64,000 bases of DNA from the NCBI RefSeq assembly GCF_020148005.1, contig NZ_JAGXFD010000001.1:2329037-2393036 (forward strand), read 5' to 3'. A program made the position numbers and the translations under genes. Source of the DNA: Modicisalibacter tunisiensis (GTDB lineage: Bacteria > Pseudomonadota > Gammaproteobacteria > Pseudomonadales > Halomonadaceae). The notes under the pieces are model-generated. The model was not told the origin of the DNA, made no database searches, and saw only the letters and a list, made by a program, of their open reading frames with translations. This document shows positions 35,933 to 46,292 of this stretch, in pieces (position 1 is the first letter of the stretch; every line of letters begins with the position of its first letter).

Positions 35933-36736
35933 GTGATCGAGGGAGTCAAGCACATCGTCGCCGTAGCCTCCGGCAAGGGCGGGGTCGGCAAGTCCACGGT
36001 GACTGCCAACCTGGCGCTGGCCATGGCGGCCGAAGGCTACCGTGTGGGCCTGCTGGATGCCGATATCTACGGTCCCAGCCAGGCGCAGATGCTGGGGATC
36101 GCACCGGGCACACGCCCCGAGGTGGTCGGTGAAAACAGTTTCAGGCCGATCATGGCCCACGGCATTCAGGCCATGTCGATGGCGCTGATGGTGGATATCT
36201 CCGAGCCGATGGTCTGGCGCGGTCCCATGGTCGCCGGTGCCTTCCAGCAGCTGCTCAACCAGACCGTATGGGATGATGTCGACTACCTGTTCATCGACAT
36301 GCCGCCGGGCACCGGCGACATCCAGCTGACACTGGCCCAGAAGGTGCCGGTGGACGGGGCGGTGATCGTCACCACGCCCCAGGACATCGCGCTGCTCGAC
36401 GCGCGCAAGGGCATCGAGATGTTCCGCAAGGTCAACGTGCCGGTGCTCGGCGTGGTGGAGAACATGAGCCTGCATGTCTGTTCGAACTGCGGTCACAGCG
36501 AGCCGATCTTCGGTACCGGCGGCGGCGAGCGCATCGCCGAGCAGTACGAGACCCGGCTGCTCGGGCAGCTGCCGCTGACACTGGGTATCCGCGAACAGGC
36601 CGACGGCGGTCGTCCGACCGTGGTGGCCGAGCCCGACAGCGAGGTGACCGCCACCTTCCGCCGGGTGGCGACGGCGGTGGTCGAGGGAATCGCCGGCCAG
36701 GCCGAGGAAGGGCCGAGCATTTCCTTCGGCGACTGA
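35933..36736 (+). CDS. apbC: Mrp/ApbC iron-sulfur cluster carrier ATPase
   Basis: This 267-residue P-loop ATPase carries [4Fe-4S] clusters to apo-proteins. The deviant Walker A GKGGVGKS is at residues 14-21, and IDMPPGTGD is the following Mrp signature. The cluster-binding CxxC (CSNCGH) lies near residue 183. It lacks the N-terminal MIP18/FeS assembly domain present in E. coli Mrp, being the short form. The start is GTG with AAGGAG six bases upstream. It ends before a terminator. Confidence 0.94.
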   Translation: MIEGVKHIVAVASGKGGVGKSTVTANLALAMAAEGYRVGLLDADIYGPSQAQMLGIAPGTRPEVVGENSFRPIMAHGIQAMSMALMVDISEPMVWRGPMVAGAFQQLLNQTVWDDVDYLFIDMPPGTGDIQLTLAQKVPVDGAVIVTTPQDIALLDARKGIEMFRKVNVPVLGVVENMSLHVCSNCGHSEPIFGTGGGERIAEQYETRLLGQLPLTLGIREQADGGRPTVVAEPDSEVTATFRRVATAVVEGIAGQAEEGPSISFGD

Positions 36737-36760
36737 GACGCCGTGGCTTTCGCCACATCG

Positions 36761-36792
36761 ACGGGGCCGTTATGATAACGGCCCCGTTTTTT
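36761..36792 (+). terminator. terminator after apbC
   Basis: A perfect 12-bp stem (ACGGGGCCGTTA / TAACGGCCCCGT) with a TGA loop is followed by six T residues. Confidence 0.95.
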
Positions 36793-36848
36793 CGCCCGGG
36801 CTTCGATGAGTGAGGCCGCGGCGACCGAAAGAGTGCAAGGACTTCCCG

Positions 36849-37415
36849 ATGAGCATCAAATCCGACAACTGGATCCGCCGCATGGCCGAGCAGGAAGGCA
36901 TGATCGAGCCGTTCGAGTTCGACCAGGTTCGCCATGTCAACGGCCAGCGGGTGATCTCCTACGGGACGTCCAGCTATGGGTACGATGTGCGCTGCGCCGA
37001 CGAGTTCAAGGTGTTCACCAACATTCATTCGGCGGTGGTGGACCCCAAGGGCTTCGACGAGAAGAGCTTCGTCGACATCAAGGGCGATGTCTGCGTGATT
37101 CCGCCCAACTCCTTCGCGCTGGCGCGGACCGTCGAGTACTTTCGCATTCCACGCAGCGTGCTGACCATCTGCCTGGGCAAGTCGACCTACGCGCGTTGCG
37201 GGATCATCGTCAACGTCACCCCGCTCGAGCCCGAGTGGGAGGGCCATGTGACGCTCGAGTTCTCCAACACCACCAACCTGCCGGCGCGGATCTACGCCAA
37301 CGAGGGCGTGGCGCAGATGCTGTTCCTCGAATCCGACGAGGAGTGCGCGATCTCCTACAAGGACCGCGGCGGCAAGTACATGGGGCAGCGGGGCGTGACC
37401 CTGCCGCGGACCTGA
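36849..37415 (+). CDS. dcd: dCTP deaminase
   Basis: This 188-residue homotrimeric enzyme converts dCTP to dUTP, the route to dTMP in most gammaproteobacteria. The signatures [35 protein letters not shown] (including the catalytic Arg and Glu in TPLEPEWEG) and the C-terminal [13 protein letters not shown] are intact. The length is standard. It lies between two strong terminators, so it is transcribed alone. Confidence 0.97.
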   Translation: MSIKSDNWIRRMAEQEGMIEPFEFDQVRHVNGQRVISYGTSSYGYDVRCADEFKVFTNIHSAVVDPKGFDEKSFVDIKGDVCVIPPNSFALARTVEYFRIPRSVLTICLGKSTYARCGIIVNVTPLEPEWEGHVTLEFSNTTNLPARIYANEGVAQMLFLESDEECAISYKDRGGKYMGQRGVTLPRT

Positions 37416-37454
37416 CCCGGCTTCGCCGGGAGCCACAAGCCTGGAGCTGTAAGA

Positions 37455-37497
37455 AAAAGTGAACCCCATCGCCGCAAGGCCGATGGGGTTCACTTTT
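37455..37497. terminator. bidirectional terminator between dcd and purN
   Basis: A perfect 17-bp stem (37455-37471 with 37481-37497) has T tracts on both strands. It serves dcd and the opposing purMN operon. Confidence 0.95.
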
Positions 37498-37507
37498 GAT
37501 TATCTGG

Positions 37508-37542
37508 TTTACCGTTTACCGTTTACCGCTTACCGCTTACCG
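37508..37542. repeat. heptanucleotide tandem repeat at the purN stop
   Basis: Five tandem copies of a 7-base unit (TTTACCG three times, then CTTACCG twice) run to position 37542, followed by a degenerate copy. On the minus strand each copy contains TAA, and the purN stop codon lies inside it. Confidence 0.85.
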
Positions 37543-38268
37543 CTCCTCGTCCAGTTCCTCGGCGGCGTCCGCGTGGGAGAGCCGCATGCCCTGCGGCGGC
37601 AGCGGCACGCCGTCGAGCGTCGGCCCGTCGGCACCGAGCTGGAGGCGCCCCTCGAGAAACCAGCGCACGGCGATCGGGTAGATCAGGTGCTCGCGGGCGT
37701 GGATGCGCTCGATGATCGTCTCCTCGGTGTCGCCGGGACGAAGCTTCAGCACCGCCTGCATCACCACCGGGCCGCCGTCGAGCTCCTCGGTGACGAAGTG
37801 CACGCTGACGCCGTGCTCCTCGACGCCGTCGGCGAGCGCCCGGGCGTGGGTGTTCAGGCCCTGGTAGGCGGGCAGCAGCGAGGGGTGGATATTGAGCAGG
37901 CGGCCATGGAAGCGGTGCACGAACATCGGGGTGAGGATGCGCATGAAGCCGGCCAGCACCACCAGGTCGGGCTCGTGGCGCTCGATCACCTTGATCAGCG
38001 CGCCGTCGAAGGCCTCGCGGCTGTCGTACTCGCGGTGCGGCAGGGCGACTGCCTCGATGCCGGCGTCATGGGCGCGCTTGAGGCCGTAGGCGTCGGCCTT
38101 GTTGGAGATGACCGCGACGATCTCGCCGCCCAGTTCGCCGTAGGACTGGGCGTCGATCAGCGCCTGCAGGTTGCTGCCGTTGCCCGAGATCAGCACCACC
38201 ACCCGGCGTGGCTCGGCCGTCTCGGCGGTGAAGTCGTTGAGGGTGTCGGTGGTCGACTCGTCGCTCAT
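37537..38268 (-). CDS. purN: Phosphoribosylglycinamide formyltransferase
   Basis: This 243-residue enzyme formylates GAR with 10-formyl-THF in purine synthesis. [12 protein letters not shown] is the phosphate-binding motif, and [32 protein letters not shown] carries the catalytic Asn, His and Asp region. It is somewhat longer than the E. coli enzyme (212) because of a 20-residue N-terminal extension and a C-terminal tail that ends in an acidic DEER beside the tandem repeat. It overlaps purM by four bases. Confidence 0.96.
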   Translation of the reverse strand: MSDESTTDTLNDFTAETAEPRRVVVLISGNGSNLQALIDAQSYGELGGEIVAVISNKADAYGLKRAHDAGIEAVALPHREYDSREAFDGALIKVIERHEPDLVVLAGFMRILTPMFVHRFHGRLLNIHPSLLPAYQGLNTHARALADGVEEHGVSVHFVTEELDGGPVVMQAVLKLRPGDTEETIIERIHAREHLIYPIAVRWFLEGRLQLGADGPTLDGVPLPPQGMRLSHADAAEELDEER

Positions 38269-39341
38269 GCCTCGAGATTCTCCAGTCGTACCTGTTCCTC
38301 GTCGCCCTCGCGGGAGACGATCTCGCCGAGGGTGACGACCTGCTCGCCGGCGCCCTCCAGATGGGCGCGGGCCGCCTCGGCCTGGGCCGCCGGCACCACC
38401 ACGACCATGCCGATGCCGCAGTTGAGCACGCGGTACATCTCGCGCGCGGCGACGTTGCCCTTTTCCTGCAGCCAGTCGAAGACCGCGGGACGCTGCCAGG
38501 CGGTGACGTCGACACGCGCGGCGAGGGTCTCGGGCAGGACCCGCGGCAAATTCTCGAGCAGGCCGCCGCCGGTGATGTGCGATAGGGCATGGACGGCGAC
38601 GCCGCTTTCGCGGATCAGCGACAGCAGCGGCTTGACGTAGATGCGCGTCGGCGCGAGCAGGGCGTCGCCCAGCGGCCGGCCGTCGAGGTCGGCCTGCAGG
38701 TCGGCGTCGCTGACCTCGAGGATCTTGCGGATCAGCGAGTAGCCGTTGGAATGCGGCCCGGAAGAGACCAGGCCGAGCAGCACGTCGCCTTCGCCGACCC
38801 GGCTGCCGTCGAGGATCTCGGACTTCTCGACCACGCCGACGCAGAAGCCGGCCAGATCGTAGTCGCTGCCCTCGTACATGCCCGGCATCTCGGCGGTCTC
38901 GCCGCCCACCAGCGCGCAGCCGGCCTGCAGGCAGCCCTCGCCGATGCCGCTCACCACGTCGGTGGCGATGTCGACATCCAGCTTGCCCGTGGCATAGTAG
39001 TCGAGGAACTGCAGCGGCTCGGCGCCGGCCACCACCAGGTCGTTGACGCACATCGCCACCAGATCGATGCCGATGGTGTCGTGACGCCCCAGGTCCATGG
39101 CCAGGCGCAGCTTGGTGCCCACGCCGTCGGTGCCGGTGACCAGCACCGGCTGGCGGTAGCCGGCGGGCAGCTCGCACAGGGCGCCGAAGCCGCCCAGGCC
39201 GCCCATCACCTCGGGGCGATGGGTGCGCCTGGCGACTCCCTTGATGCGTTCCACCAGGGCGTTGCCGGCATCGATGTCCACGCCGGCGTCCTTGTAGCTC
39301 AGGGAGGGGGGCTGTGATGGATCGGCGTCGCTGCGGGTCAT
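38265..39341 (-). CDS. purM: Phosphoribosylformylglycinamidine cyclo-ligase
   Basis: This 358-residue ATP-dependent AIR synthetase has the PurM signatures [39 protein letters not shown] and [16 protein letters not shown]. It is the step after PurN/PurL in purine synthesis. The length is standard, with a short N-terminal extension. Its stop overlaps the purN start (ATGA), so the two are coupled. Confidence 0.97.
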   Translation of the reverse strand: MTRSDADPSQPPSLSYKDAGVDIDAGNALVERIKGVARRTHRPEVMGGLGGFGALCELPAGYRQPVLVTGTDGVGTKLRLAMDLGRHDTIGIDLVAMCVNDLVVAGAEPLQFLDYYATGKLDVDIATDVVSGIGEGCLQAGCALVGGETAEMPGMYEGSDYDLAGFCVGVVEKSEILDGSRVGEGDVLLGLVSSGPHSNGYSLIRKILEVSDADLQADLDGRPLGDALLAPTRIYVKPLLSLIRESGVAVHALSHITGGGLLENLPRVLPETLAARVDVTAWQRPAVFDWLQEKGNVAAREMYRVLNCGIGMVVVVPAAQAEAARAHLEGAGEQVVTLGEIVSREGDEEQVRLENLEA

Positions 39342-39452
39342 GGCGTGTCCTGTCGAAGTGACCTAGAGGTGAAAGCGCGCGCATTGTAGCATCGCGCCTG
39401 CCGGGGTGCATCGGCAGGCGCGGTTCCCGTCAACGGCTTGCAAGGACGAGAC

Positions 39453-40532
39453 ATGACACGTCAACACATCTGGATACTGCTGGGCCTGGCGGCCGTGCTG
39501 TGGCTGCTGGTGCTGCTCGAGCCGATCCTGATGCCGTTCTTCATCAGCATGATTCTTGCCTACCTGGGCGACCCGCTGACCGACTGGCTGGAAGCCCGCG
39601 GGCTGTCGCGGCGGCTGGCGGTGAGCGTGGTGTTCCTGGTGCTGTCGCTGGCCCTGGGGCTGGCCGTGCTGGTGATGGTACCGCTGCTCGGCCGGCAGCT
39701 CGGTCAGCTGATCGACGCCCTGCCGGCGATCTTCAACTGGGTGCAGGGCACCGTGCTGCCCTGGGTGCGCGAGGTCTCGGGCATCGACCTCAGTACCGAC
39801 TTCGAGTCCCTGCGCCAGGCGCTGATGGCCAACTGGAAGGAAACCGGCACCTTCGCCGCGGGCCTGCTGGCGCGGGTGTCCCGCTCGGGGCTGGCCCTGG
39901 CGCTGTGGGTCGCCAACCTGGCGCTGATTCCGGTGGTGACCTTCTACCTGCTGCTCGACTGGGACCGCATCAAGGAGCAGGTGCGCGATCTGCTGCCGCG
40001 GCGGCTGGAGCCGACGGTGACGCGGCTGGCCCTGGAGTGCGACGAGGTACTGTCGGCCTTTCTGCGCGGCCAGCTGCTGGTGATGCTGAGCCTCGGCATC
40101 GTCTACGCGGTGGGGCTGACGCTGGCGGGCATCCAGTTCGGCGTGCTGATCGGCCTGCTGGCCGGGCTGGCGAGCATCGTCCCTTATCTGGGAGTGATCG
40201 TGGGGCTGGCCGTGGCGGCACTGGTGGCCTTCTTCCAGTACGGGGATCTCGTCCACCTGCTGGGCGTGGGGGCGATCTTCGCGGTAGGCCAGATTCTCGA
40301 GGGCGTCGTGCTCCAGCCGCTGCTGCTCGGCGACAAGATCGGCCTGCATCCGGTGGCGGTGATCTTCGCCGTGATGGCGGGGGGGCAGCTGTTCGGTTTC
40401 ACCGGGGTGCTGCTGGCCCTGCCGGTGGCGGCGGTGATCATGGTAGTATTGCGCCATCTGCACGAACGCTATAAAAACAGTCAGTTATATGACGCCGGTG
40501 CACACCTGCCGGATAACGGAGACGACGCATGA
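39453..40532 (+). CDS. AI-2E family transporter, PerM-like
   Basis: This 359-residue inner-membrane protein has about eight helices in the PF01594 pattern: LEPILMPFFISMILAYLGDPLTDWLE at the start and PYLGVIVGLAVAALVAFFQYG, GDKIGLHPVAVIFAVMAGGQLFG near the end. Some family members export AI-2 or act as Na+/H+ antiporters; the role here is unknown. The ATG at 39453 has AAGGA six bases upstream. It overlaps hda by four bases, an arrangement common in gammaproteobacteria and diagnostic for PerM. Confidence 0.9.
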   Translation: MTRQHIWILLGLAAVLWLLVLLEPILMPFFISMILAYLGDPLTDWLEARGLSRRLAVSVVFLVLSLALGLAVLVMVPLLGRQLGQLIDALPAIFNWVQGTVLPWVREVSGIDLSTDFESLRQALMANWKETGTFAAGLLARVSRSGLALALWVANLALIPVVTFYLLLDWDRIKEQVRDLLPRRLEPTVTRLALECDEVLSAFLRGQLLVMLSLGIVYAVGLTLAGIQFGVLIGLLAGLASIVPYLGVIVGLAVAALVAFFQYGDLVHLLGVGAIFAVGQILEGVVLQPLLLGDKIGLHPVAVIFAVMAGGQLFGFTGVLLALPVAAVIMVVLRHLHERYKNSQLYDAGAHLPDNGDDA

Positions 40533-41230
40533 GCACGGGGCCGGCGCAGCTGCCACTGGGCGTGGGGCTGCGTGACGATGCAACCTTCGCCAACTTCCTG
40601 CCGGGCGACAACGCGGCGCCGGTGGGCCGATTGCGTGCCCAGCTCGATGACGACGGGGAAGCCTTCATCTACCTGTGGGGCGGCGAGGGCTCGGGGCGCA
40701 GCCACCTGCTGCAGGCGGCCTGCCACGAGGCCGGCGCCCGTGACAAGCGCGCGCTCTACCTGCCCCTTGACGATCTGGGGCATTTTCCGCCCCACATGCT
40801 CGAGGATATCGAGCGCCTCGACCTGCTGGCGATCGATGATCTGGACATCGTCATCGGGCGCCGGCGCTGGGAAGAGGGGCTGTTTCACGCCTTCAACCGC
40901 CTGCGTGATGCCGGCAAGCGGCTGGTCATCGGCGCCGCCGCGGCCCCGCGCCAGTTGCCCGTGCAACTTCCCGACCTGGCGTCGCGCCTGACCTGGGGCG
41001 TGACCTTTCATCTGCATCGGCTCGACGACACCCAGCGCCTCGAGGCGCTGCAGTTGCGCGCCCGGGGGCGGGGCATGCAGTTGCCCGACGAGGTGGCGCG
41101 CTACATCCTGCACCGCGGCCCTCGCCACCTGAACGAGCTGTTCGCCACCCTCGAGCGGCTCGACCGCGCCTCGCTGTCCGCGCAGCGCAAGCTGACCATC
41201 CCCTTTGTCAAGCAGGCCCTCGACTGGTAA
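40529..41230 (+). CDS. hda: DnaA regulatory inactivator Hda
   Basis: This 233-residue AAA+ protein, with the sliding clamp, promotes hydrolysis of DnaA-ATP to prevent re-initiation. The N-terminal clamp-binding motif is QLPLGV at residues 7-12. The P-loop is GGEGSGRS at 51-58; having Arg in place of Lys is normal for Hda. Walker B is LLAIDDLD. There is no DnaA domain IV, so it is not DnaA. Translationally coupled to the upstream PerM-like gene. Confidence 0.93.
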   Translation: MSTGPAQLPLGVGLRDDATFANFLPGDNAAPVGRLRAQLDDDGEAFIYLWGGEGSGRSHLLQAACHEAGARDKRALYLPLDDLGHFPPHMLEDIERLDLLAIDDLDIVIGRRRWEEGLFHAFNRLRDAGKRLVIGAAAAPRQLPVQLPDLASRLTWGVTFHLHRLDDTQRLEALQLRARGRGMQLPDEVARYILHRGPRHLNELFATLERLDRASLSAQRKLTIPFVKQALDW

Positions 41231-41233
41231 GAC

Positions 41234-41653
41234 TCACTCGCCGTTGAGTGTCGCCAGTACCCGTCGCGCGCCGCCGTGCTCGCGATGTTCGCCGAGCCAG
41301 ATTCCCTGCCAGGTGCCCAGTGCCGGCCGGCCGTCGCGAATCGCCAGCGTCAGCTGGGTGCCGAACAGGCTGGCCAGTACGTGGGCGGGCATGTCGTCGT
41401 CGCCTTCCAGCGTGTGCCTCAGGCCGGAAAGGTTCGCCGGGGCCAGGCGGTCGGCGAACAGCGCCATGTCATGACGCACGTCCGGATCGGCGCTCTCGTT
41501 GAGGGTCAGCGAGGCGGAGGTGTGCAGCAGCTGCAGGTGCAGCAGGCCGACGCGCAGCTCGGCGATCTCGGGCAGGGCCTTGACGAGGGCATCGGTGATG
41601 CGGTGAAAGCCGCGCGGGTGGGCGGGCAGGGTCACGGTCTGCTGGTGCCACAT
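41234..41653 (-). CDS. yjbQ: YjbQ/UPF0047 family protein
   Basis: This 139-residue protein has the UPF0047 pattern: VGLLHLQLLHTSASLTLNES, DVRHDMALFADRLAP, DDMPAHVLASLFG, and GTWQGIWLGEHREHGGARRVLATL. The His and Asp residues cluster around a probable metal site. Some members show weak thiamine-phosphate synthase activity, but the physiological role is unknown. AGGGAG lies before the ATG at 41653. It is convergent with hda, three bases away. Confidence 0.9.
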   Translation of the reverse strand: MWHQQTVTLPAHPRGFHRITDALVKALPEIAELRVGLLHLQLLHTSASLTLNESADPDVRHDMALFADRLAPANLSGLRHTLEGDDDMPAHVLASLFGTQLTLAIRDGRPALGTWQGIWLGEHREHGGARRVLATLNGE

Positions 41654-41839
41654 GGTGGGGCTCCCTGGGGTAGGGTGTGTGCGTGATGCCGTCGCCCGGC
41701 ATGAGCGGGCCGGATGGCGACCTGAAGGCCGGGGCATGGCGCCGGGCTATCCTGCCGATTCGGGAGGATGATTGGCGTCCACCCCGTGGATATCGCCACA
41801 CTGTACCAAGGATGCCAGGCAATGAATCAGGAGGATGAC

Positions 41840-43219
<1,380 letters not shown>

Positions 43220-43246
43220 GGGAAAGGGCGGCGGCGAGGTCTGGCC

Positions 43247-44317
43247 TCAGGCCTCGCCGTCGCCTTCGCGACGGGCCTCGTGGATGGTCTCGTTGGCCTC
43301 CTGACGTTCTTCCCGGTCCGCCTCGGGCGTGTCGTTCTCGTCGGCACGCGCGGGGCGATAGCGGAAGGTGGCGATGATCGGGAAGTGGTCCGAGCCGAAC
43401 CGGGCCAGGCGGCGCATGTCGGCCAGCGTGAAATGCTCGCTGACGAAGATGTGATCGAGCGGCCAGCGCATCAGCGGGTACTTGGCGTGGAAGGTGCTGA
43501 ACATGCCGCGTCCGCGTCGCGGATCGAGCATGCCGCTGATGCGGCAGAAGCGCCGGGTGGTGCGTGACCAGGCCACGTCGTTGAGATCCCCGAACAGCAG
43601 GGTGGGCTGCTCGTGCTGGTGAATGCCCTTGCCCACCAGCAGCAGCTCGCCGTCCCGCCACAGGGAGTCGTCGCTCTCGCCGGGGGCCGGCGGGCGCGGA
43701 TGCACGGCATGCAGGCGCAGGCGGGTGCCGCAGGGCATCGGCAGCCAGGCATGGATCGAGGGAATGTCGCTCTGGATCAGCCACTTGACCTCGACGTCCT
43801 CCAGCGGCCGTCGGCAAAACAGGTGCATGCCGTAGAGGTTGTCCAGCGGGATCTTGACGCTGTGGGGCCAGCCTGCATCCAGTGCGCGGCTCAGCTGCTC
43901 GCCCCACCAGGCATCGGATTCCAGGGTCAGCACCAGATCCGGTTGCTCGGCGTGGATCTGACGCATCAGGTCGTCCGCATTGCGGTTGTCGGTCAGGACA
44001 TTGGCGACCATCAGGGTCAGCTGGGCCTGCTCCGTGTCGTCGGCGGCATCGATGACCTGCTTGCGCCACAGCGGCGTCCAGGGCAGCACGTGGGCGAGCT
44101 GCACGAGCATGACCAGCAGGCAGGCGATCACCACGCCGATCTGCCAGGCATCGGTGCCCCAGAGCAGTGCCAGCACGCCCGTCAGCAGCGCCAGTCCGGC
44201 CAGCTGCAGGCGGGGAAAGTCGAAGCCGCGCACCCACCAGACACGCAGCGGCAGCAGGGGCATAAGGGTTGACAGCACCAGCAGCGCTGCGGCGACGGCC
44301 AGGCCGATATCGATCAT
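43247..44317 (-). CDS. Membrane-anchored endonuclease/exonuclease/phosphatase (EEP) protein
   Basis: This 356-residue protein has three N-terminal membrane helices (about 1-75), then an EEP domain: VANVLTDN, LTLESDAWW, HAVHPRPP, LFGDLNDVAW and the C-terminal HIFVSEHF and GSDHFPIIATF. The catalytic His and Asp residues are intact, so it is a Mg2+-dependent phosphoesterase, acting on the periplasmic side. The substrate could be a nucleic acid, phospholipid or inositol phosphate. The family is common in proteobacteria without known role. Confidence 0.88.
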   Translation of the reverse strand: MIDIGLAVAAALLVLSTLMPLLPLRVWWVRGFDFPRLQLAGLALLTGVLALLWGTDAWQIGVVIACLLVMLVQLAHVLPWTPLWRKQVIDAADDTEQAQLTLMVANVLTDNRNADDLMRQIHAEQPDLVLTLESDAWWGEQLSRALDAGWPHSVKIPLDNLYGMHLFCRRPLEDVEVKWLIQSDIPSIHAWLPMPCGTRLRLHAVHPRPPAPGESDDSLWRDGELLLVGKGIHQHEQPTLLFGDLNDVAWSRTTRRFCRISGMLDPRRGRGMFSTFHAKYPLMRWPLDHIFVSEHFTLADMRRLARFGSDHFPIIATFRYRPARADENDTPEADREERQEANETIHEARREGDGEA

Positions 44318-44404
44318 GACGAGTTCCCGGGACGGGCCACGCCCTGTCGGCGTGACGTGATTGAGCCCCCATCAATAACATGAACGCCGCATCGGCACGA
44401 GCCG

Positions 44405-45916
44405 TCAGGCGGTCTGTGCCTGCTGGCGCGTGCGTGCGCGCAGATAGGCGCCCAGACGCTCGCGCCGGGCGGCGTCCAGGCGCAGGTAGAGCTTGCTGCG
44501 GCGGCGCAGCAGGTCGTCGACATCGACGACCCACTCCTGCTCCACCAGATAGTCCACCTCGCGGGCGGTGAGCCCGGCGCCGAAATGCTCGCCGAGCGCG
44601 GCCTCGCTGGTGCAGCCGTCGAGAAAGCGCCGGCACAGCGTGCCGTAGCTGCGGGTGAACCGCCAGGCGCGGGCCTCGCCGAGAAACGGGTAGTCGCGCA
44701 GCAGCCGGGCCTGAAAGGCTTGCGGGGTGTCGAAGTCGCCGCCGGGCAGCGGCGCCTCGGCGGTCCAGGGGCGTCCGGCACCGGGCAGGTACGGCGCCAG
44801 ACTGCTCAGGGCGGCCTCGGCCAGCTTGCGGTAGGTGGTGATCTTGCCGCCGTAGATGGACAGCAGGGGCGCCCCTGAATCGTCCAGGTCGAGAGTGTAG
44901 TCCCGGGTCATGGCCGAGGGATCGGCGGACTCGTCATCGCACAGCGGGCGCACGCCCGAAAAGTGGGCCACGACGTCGTCGCGAGCGAGCGTGCGCGAGA
45001 AGTGCGCATTGACCACCTCCAGCAGGTAGTCGATCTCCGCCTCGCCGGCCGTCACCGTTGCCGGGTCGCCGCGATAGCGCATGTCGGTGGTGCCGATCAG
45101 GCTGAAGTCCTGCTCGTAGGGCAGCACGAAGACGATGCGTCCGTCCCGGTTCTGCAGGATGTAGGCGCGTTCGTCCGTGTTCAGGCGCGGCACGACAAGG
45201 TGGCTGCCCTGGATCATGCGGATGCCGTAGCGGGGCTGGTGCTCGGTACGCTGGCGCAGGAAGCTCTCCACCCAGGGGCCGGCGGCGTTGACCAGGGTCC
45301 GTGCCCGGCACTCGGTGCGCCGGCCGTCGCGGCTGTCTTCCAGCGTGAGCTGCCAGTGGCCGTCGATCTCGCGGGCCGCCACGCAGCGCGTGCGGACATG
45401 AATGTCGGCACCGTTGTCGCGGGCCTGCAGGGCGTTGAGCACCACCAGTCGGGCGTCGTCCACCCAGCAGTCGGAATACTCGAAGCCGCGAGTGATGTGT
45501 GGCTGAAGCGGGCTGGTGGCGTCGAAGCGCAGCGAGCGCGAGGCCGGCAGGCTGTCGCGATGTCCGAGATGATCGTAGAGAAACAGCCCGGTGCACAGCA
45601 GCCAGGCGGGCCGCAGGTGAGGGCGGTGAGGCAGGATGAAGCGCAGCGGCCAGATGATGTGCGGTGCCTTGGCGAGCAGGACCTCGCGTTCGCGCAGGGC
45701 CTCGCGCACCAGGCGGAACTCGCGGTGCTCGAGGTAGCGCAGCCCGCCATGGATGAGCTTGCTGCTGGCCGAGGAGGTCGCCTGGGCCAGATCCCCCTGC
45801 TCGCACAGGGCGACCCGCAGGCCGCGTCCGGCGGCGTCGTTGGCAATGCCCGTGCCGTTGATGCCGCCGCCGACGACGAACAGGTCGTAGAGAGGAGGGG
45901 ATGACGTGCTGCCCAT
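44405..45916 (-). CDS. glpD: Aerobic glycerol-3-phosphate dehydrogenase
   Basis: This 503-residue FAD enzyme oxidises glycerol-3-phosphate to DHAP and passes electrons to quinone at the inner membrane. The FAD motif is GGGING at 16-21, followed by SSASSKLIHGGLRYLEHREFRLV and IYGGKITTYRKLAE. The length is standard (E. coli 501). The promoter and GlpR operators lie directly upstream (45964-46006), and glpR itself lies upstream in the same orientation. Confidence 0.96.
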   Translation of the reverse strand: MGSTSSPPLYDLFVVGGGINGTGIANDAAGRGLRVALCEQGDLAQATSSASSKLIHGGLRYLEHREFRLVREALREREVLLAKAPHIIWPLRFILPHRPHLRPAWLLCTGLFLYDHLGHRDSLPASRSLRFDATSPLQPHITRGFEYSDCWVDDARLVVLNALQARDNGADIHVRTRCVAAREIDGHWQLTLEDSRDGRRTECRARTLVNAAGPWVESFLRQRTEHQPRYGIRMIQGSHLVVPRLNTDERAYILQNRDGRIVFVLPYEQDFSLIGTTDMRYRGDPATVTAGEAEIDYLLEVVNAHFSRTLARDDVVAHFSGVRPLCDDESADPSAMTRDYTLDLDDSGAPLLSIYGGKITTYRKLAEAALSSLAPYLPGAGRPWTAEAPLPGGDFDTPQAFQARLLRDYPFLGEARAWRFTRSYGTLCRRFLDGCTSEAALGEHFGAGLTAREVDYLVEQEWVVDVDDLLRRRSKLYLRLDAARRERLGAYLRARTRQQAQTA

Positions 45917-45963
45917 GCGTGGACTCCACTGCTCGTGTTCGCTGATGAAAGGGTGGTGCGTAA

Positions 45964-46003
45964 TCGTTTCGAAAACGAAAATAGACTAATCGAAAACGAA
46001 CAT
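45964..46003 (-). promoter_or_regulatory. GlpR operator pair
   Basis: Two copies of a site with core TTCGTTTTCGA appear on the minus strand: one at 45988-46003 (ATGTTCGTTTTCGATT) and one at 45965-45983. They resemble the E. coli GlpR consensus ATGTTCGWTAWCGAACAT. The first falls between the -35 and -10 of the glpD promoter and the second covers the start region. Confidence 0.65.
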
Positions 46004-46006
46004 CAA
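45978..46006 (-). promoter_or_regulatory. glpD promoter
   Basis: Minus strand TTGATG, 17-base spacer, TATTTT. The spacer contains a GlpR-like operator, so repressor binding would exclude RNA polymerase. Confidence 0.55.
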
Positions 46007-46159
46007 GGCGCGAACACCGTCGGCTGGCCGTGTAAACCCTCCGGGTTGTTCACGGAAACCCCGTCCGGCTGACCGGGGTCGGTCATCCGGGCTGGCCGGC
46101 CTGCCGGAAGCTCCTTTGGGACGGGATGATCCCCGGCAGTGCGGGCCCTGAAGGGGACT

Positions 46160-46229
46160 TGTGGGAGAGGATTCATCCTCGACAGCGGTGGCCCGGTGGC
46201 TGGTTTATCGTGACTGAAGTCGCTCCCAC
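46160..46229. repeat. REP-like inverted pair
   Basis: Two elements face each other: TGTGGGAGAGGATTCATCCTC (46160-46180) and, inverted, GACTGAAGTCGCTCCCAC (46212-46229). They share GTGGGAG followed by a short hairpin, as in the REP repeats of Pseudomonas and relatives. They lie between glpD and glpR and could end the glpR transcript. Confidence 0.65.
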
Positions 46230-46292
46230 GGCCAGGTTCCGGATGAACCGCCTACCGAGAGAGCACGGCTGGCATGCCGTGAGAGAAAGGGA

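Noticed and set aside
37508-37542. CRISPR-like array
   Set aside because: The units are 7 bases with no spacers; no cas genes occur in the window.
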